The notes below the pieces were generated by a model. That model did no database searches. It saw only the letters and a list, made by a program, of their open reading frames with translations, and had not been told where the DNA came from. From Episyrphus balteatus (Eukaryota > Arthropoda > Insecta > Diptera > Syrphidae): a DNA stretch of 64,000 nucleotides. Below, in pieces: positions 29,905-40,528 of the stretch. The DNA lies in assembly GCF_945859705.1 (NCBI RefSeq), contig NC_079134.1, positions 64,644,437 through 64,708,436 on the forward strand, in the 5' to 3' direction. Both the position numbers and the translations under genes were made by a program. Within the stretch, counting starts at the first letter, position 1. Each line of letters begins with the position of its first letter.

Positions 29905-31528
29905 ATATCTATCTACTCTTTGTCAAAAGTTATAACCTGTTGAATTCTAAAATTTTATTTTACCGTTATCTCAAAATTGTGTTTACAAAAATGATTGAAA
30001 CTTCGCACACATATAGTCATATTCATGGTCTATCATTACTCCAAATACTTTATTCCTGTATCTATTAAAGAAAAAAAGATACAAATTAATAATCGGTTTA
30101 AAACGGTCAAAAAACATGTTTTTTAAAAACTTGTTTTCTTCAAAAATTACCCAAAAATACCCCTGAAAAATAAGGTGTTTTTCAAAAATTCATATTTTGA
30201 AACGCAGAGTTTTGGAAAAAAATATATCATATCAGATTCCTAATTTTTTTTTTCCTCGTCTTTCAACTGGAATCTTTAGAATTGTCAAAAAAAAATTTCC
30301 TTTACCCAAAAACATCATTTTGTCATAGCCCCAACACGTGTACAAGGTTCAAACAAAACGTTATAGTTTAGTTTCAAGATTTTTTTAGAATTTTTTCTTA
30401 AATGCAGTTGTTTTTAAATTAATCTCATCTATCTATAACAGGAAAAATCAATTCTCTACAACTTCGCGTTTAGATTTCAGCCCAAATTTCATCTTTCCGT
30501 TTTCTTCCTGTTTTCCCTATTAAATGACGGAATTTTTAAAAATCTTTCATTTTTATTCATTTTTCGAGTAATTCCTAAACTATTCAGACGTGTGTCCTAT
30601 TTCGCTCCCGCATTTTTCTTTCATTTAAGAACATTCACTGTGCCCATTATATCAGTTTTGTCATAAATCGAAAGCCCTAATTATTTGGCAAACTTGTTTA
30701 ATTTTCCAATTACGCTCAAAGAATTTTTATAGTGTAATAAAGTGAAAAAACTATAAGTCAATATAAATAATTGTGACAACTTTAACACAACAAATTGAAA
30801 AAAAAAAAATAATAATAAAAAGTTAATCTGACTCTCTCTTAAAAATATCTGCTCCCGTTAAGACTTTTTGTTTCCTTCTTTCCCGGTGAGTGAAACATTT
30901 TACGTATATGTTCTGCCCATGAAGCATAATTTGAAGCTACATTGAATCCCCAATTTTTGTGTCTCATTTTGCATACATGTTGCCGACTCTGAGTGCCTGA
31001 GAAATTCCTGAGAAATTCATCTTTAATACCAGCTATAACTTACACTACGGACTGAATAGCAATTTCTAATCTAACAGATTATAATAATTCTTGCTCTCAG
31101 TCTTACCTTCTGGGTGAGTCATTTTAGTATAGTTCTGCCAAGCAATCATCTATTGGTATTACACCTTAAATCCTCTCTGGTGTTTTTTTTATTTACATAT
31201 ATCAACCAACACACTATCGAGATTTTCACCTCATCAACATTTTCTAATTACCGACATTATCACGGTTCGTGGATTCGAATAATTTATCAAATACCTAAAT
31301 CACTTTCTCGTGTCGGTAATTAAATTTAATTAGCAAATAACTAAACCACTTTATCACAAGAACTAAACTAATTTCCACTGTACAGTCAATACAGACAATC
31401 ATACAACATTTTTTTTTTTTTGCAATTTTTATTATTTAATTTTATCGCATAAAAAATAAAAATTAATAAAAAAGAGAATTTTTACAAAAAGTTCAAATAA
31501 TTAAATTTAATTCGAAAATAATACTCGT
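29905..31528. repeat. Non-coding interval with dispersed repeat R2
   Basis: 29960-30540 shares many anchors with 46600-47230: AAACGGTCAAAAAAC, AAAATACCCCT, GGTGTTTTTCAAAAATTCATAT, AAACGCAGAG, and CCTATTAAATGA.AGAATTTTTAAAAATC (one base different). Both copies are AT-rich and indel-rich; class unknown. 30960-31528 precedes the PHD ORF1 and may hold its 5' UTR. Confidence 0.6.
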
Positions 31529-32070
31529 TTGCCTGCAAAAATGGAAAACTGTGACTCTAGTGTCTGCATCCTAGATAGCAAATACACCGAACGTTTGATT
31601 TGTCGTGGCATATGTGGTAAATCATATCATCCTCTATGTGTTGGACTAAGTAAAAAATCGTGCGCATATCTCAAAGAATATAAGAACTACTTTGTTTTTC
31701 TCTGCGACGAATGTAAAATCATTTCACTGTCTCACGTCCTTCTCGCGGTACATTGCTTAAGTGAAAAAACAAACTCAATAGTTGATGATAACAATCGTTT
31801 TCATAAAAATATACTGTCAAAATTCCAACACTTTGACGATTTCTCTAAAAGTATTGAAGATCTAAACACTTATATAGAAACTCTTGGTAGAAAATTTTTT
31901 AAATAAGCAATCCTTATTTGAAGATCGACTTTCGTCTTTGTCGGAATTATTAAAATCGCGAGTTGAACACACCCACTGTAGTTTCAAAAATATTAAGGAG
32001 GTTATTCGCTCTACGCTCGAATCCGTTCTTAAATCCATCCTTACACCTCCATTAGAAAACATCTACGACA
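31529..32070 (+). pseudogene. ORF1 of non-LTR copy 3, PHD-like finger part
   Basis: The frame starts at ATG 31529 (a second Met is 4 codons on). A Cys/His cluster of PHD type follows (C-x4-C, then CRGICGKSYHPLCVGL, and FLCDEC), then coiled-coil-like sequence (FQHFDDFSKSIEDLNTYIE). A frameshift near 31890 moves it to the phase LNKQSLFEDRLSSL and on to NIYD at 32070, where a DNA transposon interrupts it. The rest resumes at 33565. PHD-type ORF1 proteins occur in CR1/jockey-group elements (family knowledge); they probably coat the RNA. Confidence 0.8.
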
Positions 32071-33559
32071 CACACTGGTAAAAAGGGACTTTTTAGGTGG
32101 ACATTACTCATAAACTGCATTAAAATTGTAAATTATCTACTACAAATACTGAGTATATGTTTATTAACTGTAGAGGATTATTTTCTGCAGATTTTAATAA
32201 TTATTAGCTAGTTTCTACATTTCACATTTACTCGAAATAGAATTGAAACATGTGTTTGAAAATTATCTTATTGATTTTATTTATTTTCGAAGTTATAACT
32301 AATAAAAAAAAAACTATTGCTGCCAGTAAACTCTTTACTTTACTTCTGCTTCGATATCAGCTGAAATAGTTTTGAATAGTTTTCGATAAAAAATTAACAA
32401 AATTGTTCGAAAAATCTATTTTAATCGGATTTTCTTTTTTCATTTAATTTTAATTGATTTCTGACACCTATTGTGCACACAATCCAACTTCAACTGGCTT
32501 TCGATTTTTATCATTAACCATAAAATATATATAGGTACCTATATTTCTTAATAGATAAAAAAAATATTAAATTGGTTAAAAATTGACGAATCTGTAGTTT
32601 TATTTTCAATGTCGAAGTAAAGTCAAAATCGTGCTTTTTGAAATCATTTTGAATGCTTGAAAGCAATATTGATTTGAGAAAAATTAGGTTATATACCAAA
32701 AGTTATGTATTCTAATTCGTCTTAATAATTATGATCAAAACTACATATTTTTGAATAACCTAAATCCATTTGAGCTCATGCGCCGTTACTTGTGTCACTA
32801 AAATTTAAATCACACTCATGGGGAACCACAGCATAAAACTGGTCTGAATTTTTTTTTTTCTTCTTAGGGCTTAAAAGTCATATAACCCATTTCTCAAAAA
32901 ACTGAAAAGTTCTCATTATCAAAACTTTTAAAAATAATCTGTTCATTCACATAGTTGCGAACATCAAAATCCTTTTCTTGAGCGGTTTGTTCTCTCCAGA
33001 TTTTAATTAAATCATTCCGTAAAAATTAAATTTTCAAAGAAAATTTCCAATATAGCACGCTTATGGTTGTGTATGGCTTCAAATATTACCGTTGTGTAAT
33101 CTATATGAATTACTCGTCCGGACAACGAAAACCGGAAGGTGGGCAAAGGTGGGCAAAAAAAGTTACAGAACTTCAAAAATTGTATAGACTCTTAATTCTA
33201 TCAAATGGTTCTCCAGTGTTTATTGGGTATTGTTAACAAAAAATTCTTTAAGTGTTGCATATACACATATAGTGCTGACAACTGTTGACAATTCTCAAAA
33301 AAAATAAACTCGGTTGAAAACAAACAGAGCTAAAACACGTAATCTTAAAAAAAATTGCATTATGTGCAAAGTCCTGGAATCATCTTTTGCTTTGAAAAGA
33401 CTGCTCTGTTAAGCTGGAGAAATTTTCTCAAATGAAATAAATTGGGTGGTTTCACAGTTGTCAATCATTCCTTATAACTGTGAAAAGTCCAGTTTGTCTC
33501 TTAATTGCATTCAAATTTCAACCAAATGTCCACCTAGATGGATCATTTTTACCACTGTG
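32071..33559. mobile_element. 1,489-bp Transib-like non-autonomous element
   Basis: It is flanked by CGACA (32066-32070 and 33560-33564). Removing it with one CGACA restores the ORF1 frame (NIYD to TVKTIRSD). The termini are CACACTGGTAAAAA and CACAGTGGTAAAAA (inverse), with matching TAGGTGGACATT about 25 bases in. A 5-bp TSD and a CACAGTG-like terminus are hallmarks of Transib (family knowledge). I see no transposase ORF; AT-rich inside. Confidence 0.8.
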
Positions 33560-33564
33560 CGACA

Positions 33565-35235
33565 CCGTTAAAACTATTCGCTCCGATCTCGACATCAATT
33601 CGCAAAGTTCCTCGACTTCCATGACAACCGCATCTAGTCATCTTAACTCCATACTCCTTGATATGGGTTCAAAAATAAACGAAATTAACAACGAGCTGTT
33701 TACTATGCGATTTTCTTTTAATGCCATTATTGAAGAAATTAAACAAACCGCTTGCAAAATCGATCAATTTCCGGCTAACGTGCAACCTATCGAGTCTAAT
33801 TTCAATATATCTATTCTCGCGGAAATTATCGAATCCAATCAGAGTCCAATTATTGAATCCAATGAGAGCCCTCCACCTTCTTCTTCACTCCCAGCTCTGC
33901 AATCTATTGAAGACTCCACTAATGTTCCTGCTACGAATGTGCTTACCATTAAACGTTTTGGCACAACTTGGACTCTCGACGAATGGGAAAAGAGGCTGAA
34001 CAAATTAAAAACCCAAAATGATTATGTGCCTTTTTTCTTAACGAATACACCCATCAATGCTGATGTCTCCTGGATCCGTAAATTTTTTCTTCGTAGTTTT
34101 AAGCTTAATATTGGCGAATGTTATAAATTAAAAAAAATTAGTTTTAAGATTTTTATTCCTACCCGTTATCAATGGTTATTTTGCTCATCTTTTCAATATA
34201 TTTACTTAGGCAAATTTAAAATCTCAAAATGGATTAATAAACAAAATCATAAACACCCAAAAAATGTATCAGAAAGAAAAACTGTATCCAATTCTAGAGC
34301 CGAACTTCCTTATTCCAACCCCAATAACTCTCCCCAAAAATCAACTGCTCTGTTTCGAAAAAATCCATCAGTCCCACAAAGCACCACTAAACCACTTCGT
34401 TCAAACCTACATAAAAGCACTTCATCTGGCGGGCATTATAACAACTTCAAACACTCCCACACCTTAAATCCTGCCTCTCAGTCCTCTATCCCATCACCTA
34501 CTGTACCTGTTTCAACACCTACCAACTCTATTTTATCTACCCCTATTGTCTTTAACTGCAATCCACCTTCACAGTCTGTGTCTTTTGAATTTTCTACTTT
34601 GTCTGTATACTACCAAAATGTAAGAGGTCTACGCACAAAAACATCAAGTATATTTCTTAACTCCCAAAACCTTCCTTTTGATATTTTCGCTCTTACAAAA
34701 TTTTTACAATCTTACAAATCTTTCTTCCGGTTTTCTTGATAATGAGTTATTCACTTCCGATTTTGTTGTCTTTCGTGCTGATGGTCAATCTACAGATTTC
34801 GCTCCCTCAGGTCGTGGTGTCTTATTCGCAGTGCATATCCGCTTAAACGCCTCCTTAGTCGATATCTCTAAATCGCCTTTTTTTGAATTCGTCTGCATAA
34901 AAGTATCTGTTTTTAATCGGTGTTTGTATTTTTTTTGTTGCTATATTCGCCCTTCACAACCCACTCATGTCTATCAAGAATTTGTAAACTCGGTTGATTC
35001 CATAATTGAAAGTGCAACACCAAGTGACGACTTTATTATTATCGGTGATTTCAATCTGCCTGATTTGCAATGGATCCCTTCTGAGGACGAATCTTGTTTT
35101 GTTCCTTCCAATGTATCTTCTGAAAAAGAATCTCTATTCTCTGACCGTCTTCTTGAATCCGGCCTTTTCCAACTAAGTAAGGTCACCAATAATTTAGGTA
35201 GACAACTTGATCTTATCTTTTTAATTTTGAATTGA
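33565..35235 (+). pseudogene. Non-LTR copy 3: ORF1 C-terminus fused to endonuclease
   Basis: The open frame to 34739 holds a coiled-coil-like segment, a Pro/Ser/Asn-rich linker, the ORF1 C-terminal domain (VLTIKRFGTTWTLDEWEKRL) and, with no stop, the start of the endonuclease (YYQNVRGLRTKTSSIF). A frameshift near 34690 destroys the catalytic LTETW region and moves to 34678-35235, which has IIGDFNLPDLQWIPSEDES. It stops at 35235, and RT is missing. Copy 2 at 10601-10660 has ORF1 and ORF2 in different phases, so the single frame here is notable. Confidence 0.83.
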
Positions 35236-35269
35236 TTTTTTTTGCCGCACTGCGAAAGTGCGAGAGTGT

Positions 35270-35345
35270 AACGCTAGAAAATGGCGTCACTTTTTTGTGG
35301 TGGCTGCAATGGTTCATCGATTTATAAGACGTTATCACGTCAAAA
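35270..35345 (-). repeat. hAT 3'-end repeat, copy with uninterrupted site
   Basis: AAAATGGCGTCACTTTTT...ATGGTTCATCGATTTATAAGACG...ATCACG.CAAAA matches 47358-47414 joined to 48915-48928. It is the sequence just 3' of the hAT transposase relic at 48920-49385. It serves as empty site for the 1.5-kb element at 47415-48914. Confidence 0.75.
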
Positions 35346-35393
35346 ACTTCTTATGCAATCTCAAAACGCCGTATTTTATAGTCCATTTCGTAT

Positions 35394-35545
35394 ATTTTTT
35401 TTTTTTTTTTTCAAAAATAATATTTTTTTCAAGAATAATATTTTTTTCAAAAATAATATTTTTTTCAAAAATAATATTTTTTTTTCAAAAATAATATTTT
35501 TTTTCAAAAATAATATTTTTCTCAAAAATATTCCAAATAGAAATT
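35394..35545. repeat. Tandem repeat of about 17-18 bp
   Basis: About seven units of TTTTTTTCAAAAATAATA, some with G for A, after a poly(T). It is a simple AT-rich array; the Phe/Lys-rich peptides it can encode are artefacts. Confidence 0.9.
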
Positions 35546-36394
35546 TTTGTTATCTTAAAATCTTAGTGGACAAAAAAGTTATGGTTTTTTAAGCAGTTCG
35601 CGCTTCTGATTCGGATTAAAAACATTGCAACACATTGCGAAAAAATATATATATCGGATTAAAGCCTGGTACCCAGTTCCAGCTTAATTTTAGCGTAGTA
35701 TTTTGTATGTGATAGTTTTTAGCTCTGCTAAATTTTTTCGATAATTTGAATGGGAGTTAAAATTTAGCGCGATGAAACAAAAATTGTACCTTTCTTGGGA
35801 CTTTCATGTTCTGGAAGAAGTAAAATTATAGGCATTCTGCATTTTGTTTGCTCATTTTTGATCGTATTTAATTTACTTTGTTTGCGTTTGTGAATTTGGT
35901 GCCTTTTTCAATGAATCTGCAAATTTTATGCAAAATATTATCAAAACTTATATATTTTTTTTGTTTGTAATTTTTTCTTGTTTACTTGAGGCATGAAATA
36001 TCATAATTCATCACTGCCTCTGTGTTTGCATCGCCCATGTTTTGCATTTCATTTACATACATATTTGATTTGTCTCGCACAATGTGTCTTCTTATTTTTT
36101 CTTTTAACTTTTTTTACATTAAAATTACCAATCAAATTGCATCCATGTTCAAATCAGCAGTAATTTCACTTTTTCAGAAATAAAACAAAAATGGATGATC
36201 CTTAAGTTTTGACAGTTCGAAACAATTTCGAAGTTTTCAAAATCGATCGAAATGAAGAACATGATATTTAATTTCACTTTTCAAGTGGATTGAAAAGTGA
36301 TTTCGATCCACTTTCGGTCAAATTGCGGAACGTGTTAGAAATGTTAGACGTGTTAGGAATAAATCTGTAAACTGTTTTGAATTCAGCACATGTT
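35546..36394. other. AT-rich interval without recognisable gene
   Basis: I see no supported gene, RNA or element boundary. A short inverted word TTTCACTTTTCAAGTGGATTGAAAAGTGATTTCGATCCACTTTCG occurs at about 36270-36316. Confidence 0.5.
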
Positions 36395-38838
36395 GGAAAA
36401 ATGTTTGTTTTTTGACATGAAGACTTCCTCGGATTTTCTTGCTTCCGATTCGATCAAGCTTTGTTACTCCTGCTGTCATAGGAAGCATCTTTATCTCAGC
36501 TGCTGTCAGTTTACTCCATACGTTTTGTACATTGTCCAACATTGTGAACCGTATATAAGTGCTGGGCGAACAACTGCAGTATAGAGCTTTCCTTTCAGTT
36601 TAGGGGGCATTTTTCGGTCACAAAAGATGGCAGAGTTTTCGCGCCACTTCTTCCACCCTACACTTATTCGGTGGTTGATGTCGTCATCACAAGAAGCTTG
36701 GTTCTTGATCATAAATCCAAGATATTTGAACTTTTCACACTTGGGAAGTATTGTTTCATTCAGGTAAATGTCCGGAATAGGGCCGTCTGGGTCAGAAAAT
36801 GGACAGCAGAGATAATCTGTCTTTTTTGCGCTTATCCGATACCCACTTCCACCCATACATCAAGTGCTCGTTGCAAGGATGTTGGATCTTCACTTATGAT
36901 GGCTCCATCATCAGCAAAGAATAATTGGTTCACTTTCGGATCCGTCACTTTTCCTTCAAGCAGAAAGTCAAGGACTGTGATAAAGAGCAAAGGACTCAGG
37001 ACGCTTCCCTTGTGCACACCGACTTTGATTAGGAACTCTTCGGTGACTCCTGCGGGGCATTTTATCTTCGTTTTTACTTCCTCGTACATGTCCAGGGACA
37101 CCCATATCAGATCTCGTGGTTGTCTATCGAATGCCTTTTCGAAATCAACCAGCACAATATGCAAATCCCTTGAGGAATCACGGTGTTTCTCCATTCGGAT
37201 TCTTAAACTCTGTATGGTATCTGTGGTTGATTTACCCAAGACAAACCTGCACTGGTCATCAGACAGCCGTATTATTTTTCGCAGTCGGCCGTCCAAAATC
37301 CGCTCAACGATCTTCATGGTGTGTGACATCAGCTTAATCGATCGGTAGTTATAGCAGTTTCGTGTGTCCTCCTTTCCTTTGTAGATTGGGAGAAGGTAAC
37401 TTTCTCTCCACTGATTTGGCATTTGGTCACCGCTTATGAGTTTGGAGATGAGAATCGTGAGCCATTTACACCCAATGTCTCCCATCTTCTTCCAGAACTC
37501 AGAGGATATTTCATCTGGACCAATCGCTTTTCCTTTCTTAGAGTTTTTCACCGACACGCTAACTTCTTCGACTGTAAGGTCGGGTACTTTTTCTAAATTA
37601 GGTTCGACTGTTGGAAAATATATCCTGGGAAATTGCTCATTTAGGAGTTCGTCATAATACTGTCGCCACCTGTGAAGAATTTTGGTCGTCATTCACAAGT
37701 AGTAAGCCTTGAGCATCGTTAATGAACTTTGGTGAGCGAATTTACTGAGCATTCCTTCCTTGTTCAGCTTAGCATGTCGCAGTTTGCATCAGTAGCTGGA
37801 TCAGGTATTTCCCCAAGCTCGCGATGCATGCTCTCCGCACTCTCTGCTTTATGCTGGGCGCATTTCTTCTTTGCCTCCTTCTTGTAGCGCTTGTAGTCCA
37901 CTTCGAGTCGTGCTTTTTCATCTCTATTATGAGGAGGGCATTTGGACCAAGCTTGGAAAGCGGTCTTTTTCCTTGATATCACTGCTTTGACTTCATCGCT
38001 CCACCATTATGTTTCTTTTTCCCGTTGGTAGTTTCCTTTAAATGTTCCTAGCAGTGACCTCGCCTTCACCAAGCAAGTACTTTGCAGAGTCCCACATATT
38101 TTGTACTCTGAACTCTTCGTTTTGTAGTCTGCTGATGGTCTCGCACAGATAATTTCTCATAACAGAGATGAATGCATCGCCTTTTTCTTTGTCCAGGTTG
38201 TACCACTTGATTCCCCCGATAGCCTTTCTTTGTTTGTTTGCCGTCTTCGTCTCCATAAAAAATTCTGTCAGTAGGAGACGGTGTTGCTGGGCGATCGCTT
38301 TTCCTAGAGGGTTCCTAGCTCCGTATCCAAGGCCACCATGACAGTCCTCATAGTCTTTGTTGTCGTTCCCCACATGTCCATTTAAATCTCAACCCACAAA
38401 CAAAAGCTCTTCTTTTGGGATATCTTCAATGAGGTTGTGAAAGTCTAGCCAGAATGCATCTTTTTCCACCTGCTCACATCCAATTTGGGGAGCATATGCA
38501 CTGACTATATTTCACACCTTTCCCTCCATCACCAGTTTTAGAGACATCGATCGGTCACTGGACTTCGAAATAGCCAAAACGCTTCCAAGAAGCCTTTTCG
38601 CAAGGCTGACACCGATTCCATTCCCACCTTGCTCCGTCCCGTAGTAGAACATCTAATACTCTTTTGTCTTGACGTCCAAGAAACGGGCTCTGTTTCCAGT
38701 GTTTCGACACTTGGTTTCTTGGACGCACACGATGTCCGCTCGCCTTCTCTTCATCATCTCTTCTAGTTCACAGCTTCGGCCGTTCATACTTCCTACGTTC
38801 CAACTCGCGACTCTCAATTTTCTGCTAACCTCGTGCAT
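36395..38838 (-). pseudogene. RTE-like non-LTR ORF: endonuclease and reverse transcriptase
   Basis: The minus-strand frame starts at ATG 38838: endonuclease LRVASWNVGSMNGRSCE, VCVQETKCR (catalytic Glu), a legible VSAYAPQIGCE and LNGHVGNDNKDYEDCHGG, then RT with GKAIGPDEISSEFWKK, YRSIKLMSHTMKIVERI, VLVDFEKAFDRQPR (motif A), VHKGSVLSPLLF and FFADDGAII (motif C), and a C-terminal YLGFMI...RPALIYGSQCW. Several stops and frame changes (about 38640, 38510, 38390, 38035, 37690, 36850, 36540) break it. It reads like the RTE/BovB-related elements often misnamed craniofacial development protein 2. Non-functional. Confidence 0.85.
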
Positions 38839-39171
38839 TACTTAGCCTCCGGAATCCGTATAGCTCTGACCCGATTATTTCTAATCGGTCCAGGATCAGT
38901 ACTGTGTGTAGCAGCGGTACTGCCTGGCGGGGTAGTTCTGTTCGTGATAGCAAGTACTTCCATAATGCTCGACATTTTGATGAAAATTTCGCGAAATATT
39001 TTTCGCAAATTGTCGACACTGGCATGCTCCTGTTTTTGTAATGTTATCGTCTTTTACTACGCCGGTGATCTCCAGTAGCCGAACCCAAGGAGTTGCATGC
39101 ACGCCTAATGGAAAGATCTTAGATATTGGTGTGTGACGCTAGGCTCACCTTGATGTTATTTTGCCTATATG

Positions 39172-39940
39172 CCCGAGTAAAAATGGAATTCCCCCGCACC
39201 ACCGCTGCACCACGTCCGCAGCACTTTTTGACCGCCGCACCTAAGCTGCAGCACGTCCGCACTATTATCAGAAATTTCTATTTCGCCGCACCACCGCTGC
39301 AGCACGTCCGCACTATGATCAAAAATTTCTAAACCGCCGCACCACCGCCACCGCTGCAGCACGTCCTAACCGTTTCATTTTGAAAAAATGAAAAATATGA
39401 AAAAAATTCGCCGTATCAATCACGACTGCAGCATTTTGAATGAAAAATTCGGTGCACGATCGCCGCACCACGACTGCAGCACGTCCGCACTATTTCAATT
39501 TGTATGAAAAAAAATTCTCTTCTCGTACTTATACAAGCGTTTAAGTCGTCTTCAATGTTATTTTGGCTTAAGTAACAAATTGCCAGTTCATGCAAACATG
39601 ACTCGGTGGTCGAGTGGTTAAAGCGCTGGACTTCTAATTGAAAGTGCTCGGGTTCGAATCTCCTTCTCGTCGGTAGTTTTTTTTTAATTTTCAAATTTCC
39701 AAAATTATGTATCATAGTGCGGCGAAACGTTCATACAAAATGAAATAGTGCGGACGTGCTGCAGTCGTGGTGCGGCGGTCGTGCACTGAATTTTTCATTC
39801 AAAATGAAATAGTGCGGACGTGCTGCAGTCGTGGTGCGGCGGTGGGTGCGGCGAAAATTCCTGCAAACGGCGGTTGTGCAGCGGTGGTGCGGCGCTCAAG
39901 ATTTTTTTCTTTAAAAATTCAATTTCTATTTTTGCTCGGG
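39172..39940. mobile_element. Foldback-like element with iterated inverted repeats
   Basis: The outer ends are CCCGAGTAAAAATGGAA and its near inverse ending TATTTTTGCTCGGG. Each arm is built from repeats of CGCCGCACCAC..CTGCAGCACGTCCGCACTAT: five on the left (from about 39193, 39232, 39281, 39333, 39461) and two to three inverted on the right (39736, 39806, partial near 39860). The inner arms 39432-39506 and 39732-39805 match almost perfectly. Long inverted repeats made of tandem units are the mark of Foldback elements (family knowledge). GC content is far above the surroundings. A TSD is not evident. Confidence 0.7.
39600..39672 (+). tRNA. tRNA-like sequence (pseudogene or SINE-type head)
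   Basis: TGGTCGAGTGG fits the pol III A box and GGTTCGAATCT the B box, with an anticodon-loop-like CTTCTAA between them (UCU, as in Arg tRNA). The acceptor stem has 2 of 7 mismatches and the anticodon and T stems are poor, so it is not a working tRNA. It lies in the loop between the foldback arms, followed by a T-run that could end pol III transcription. Confidence 0.55.
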
Positions 39941-40255
39941 TGTGATGTGCACTTTATAGACCAGTGCTCTGAATATGTCGGAGGAGCTCATATAAGGGGT
40001 TCACCGTTGATTCTATAAATGAATTCTTCCACTACCGTCAATTGTTGGGAGTGCCTTGGTGGGAACACTCCTTCGTTGGGGGGGTAATTTGTAGCAACAG
40101 CCTACTTCACTTCGACCTGTTGACCATGGGAGGCCCTGCTGCGAAAACAAGTTTCGCGATCGCATAGCTCTTAGCTTCATATTCATAGTAGTAGTCACCG
40201 TAAGCCCATCCGCCACGACAAGGCTTACCCCCATGGATGGGAATAGATACATATA

Positions 40256-40528
40256 ACATGTTTAGAAAACGAACATATTTTTACCGTTATCTCAGTATAT
40301 TGAATATGAAATTTATTGCAATTTTGCACAATTATAGTTTATTTAATAACCTATCTACAATATAAATTTCATTCATCTATCTATCAAAAAATTTATAATC
40401 CATTGATTTTTCCTGTCGCTTTTTCGTTTCATCTTGTTTCAAATCCCTACGATACTAAAGAAGTTTTCACTTCAAAATTTTTAAAAATTTTCCAGCCCCC
40501 TCCAAATTTTTTTCTGGATACGCCACTG
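40256..40528. other. Fragment ending in hAT-like terminus
   Basis: The stretch ends GGATACGCCACTG at 40528, the inverse of a CAGTGGCGTA hAT-type end, and directly abuts the jockey fragment. Its opposite end was not found. 40275-40310 shares ACCGTTATCTCA with the R2 repeat family. Confidence 0.45.

Larger units (their letters stand above)
38839..40255 (-). mobile_element. RTE-like 5' region, split by foldback-like element
   Basis: 38839-39171 and 39941-40255 are less AT-rich than their surroundings and lie directly 5' of the RTE endonuclease ATG. I read them as the RTE 5' leader with a foldback-like insertion between. The assignment of 39941-40255 is inference from position and composition. 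Confidence 0.45.

Noticed and set aside
35258..35592. Phe/Ile/Lys-rich frames
   Set aside because: They arise from the TTTTTTTCAAAAATAATA tandem repeat.
39600..39672. Functional tRNA-Arg(UCU)
   Set aside because: A and B boxes are good but acceptor, anticodon and T stems are mismatched; kept only as tRNA-like.
39193..39893. CRISPR-like array
   Set aside because: Units are irregular, inverted in the second half and in a eukaryotic context; a foldback-type element explains them.
39126..40018. Several 60-100 codon frames
   Set aside because: They follow the GC-rich iterated arms of the foldback-like element; peptide repeats mirror the DNA repeats and no motif is seen.
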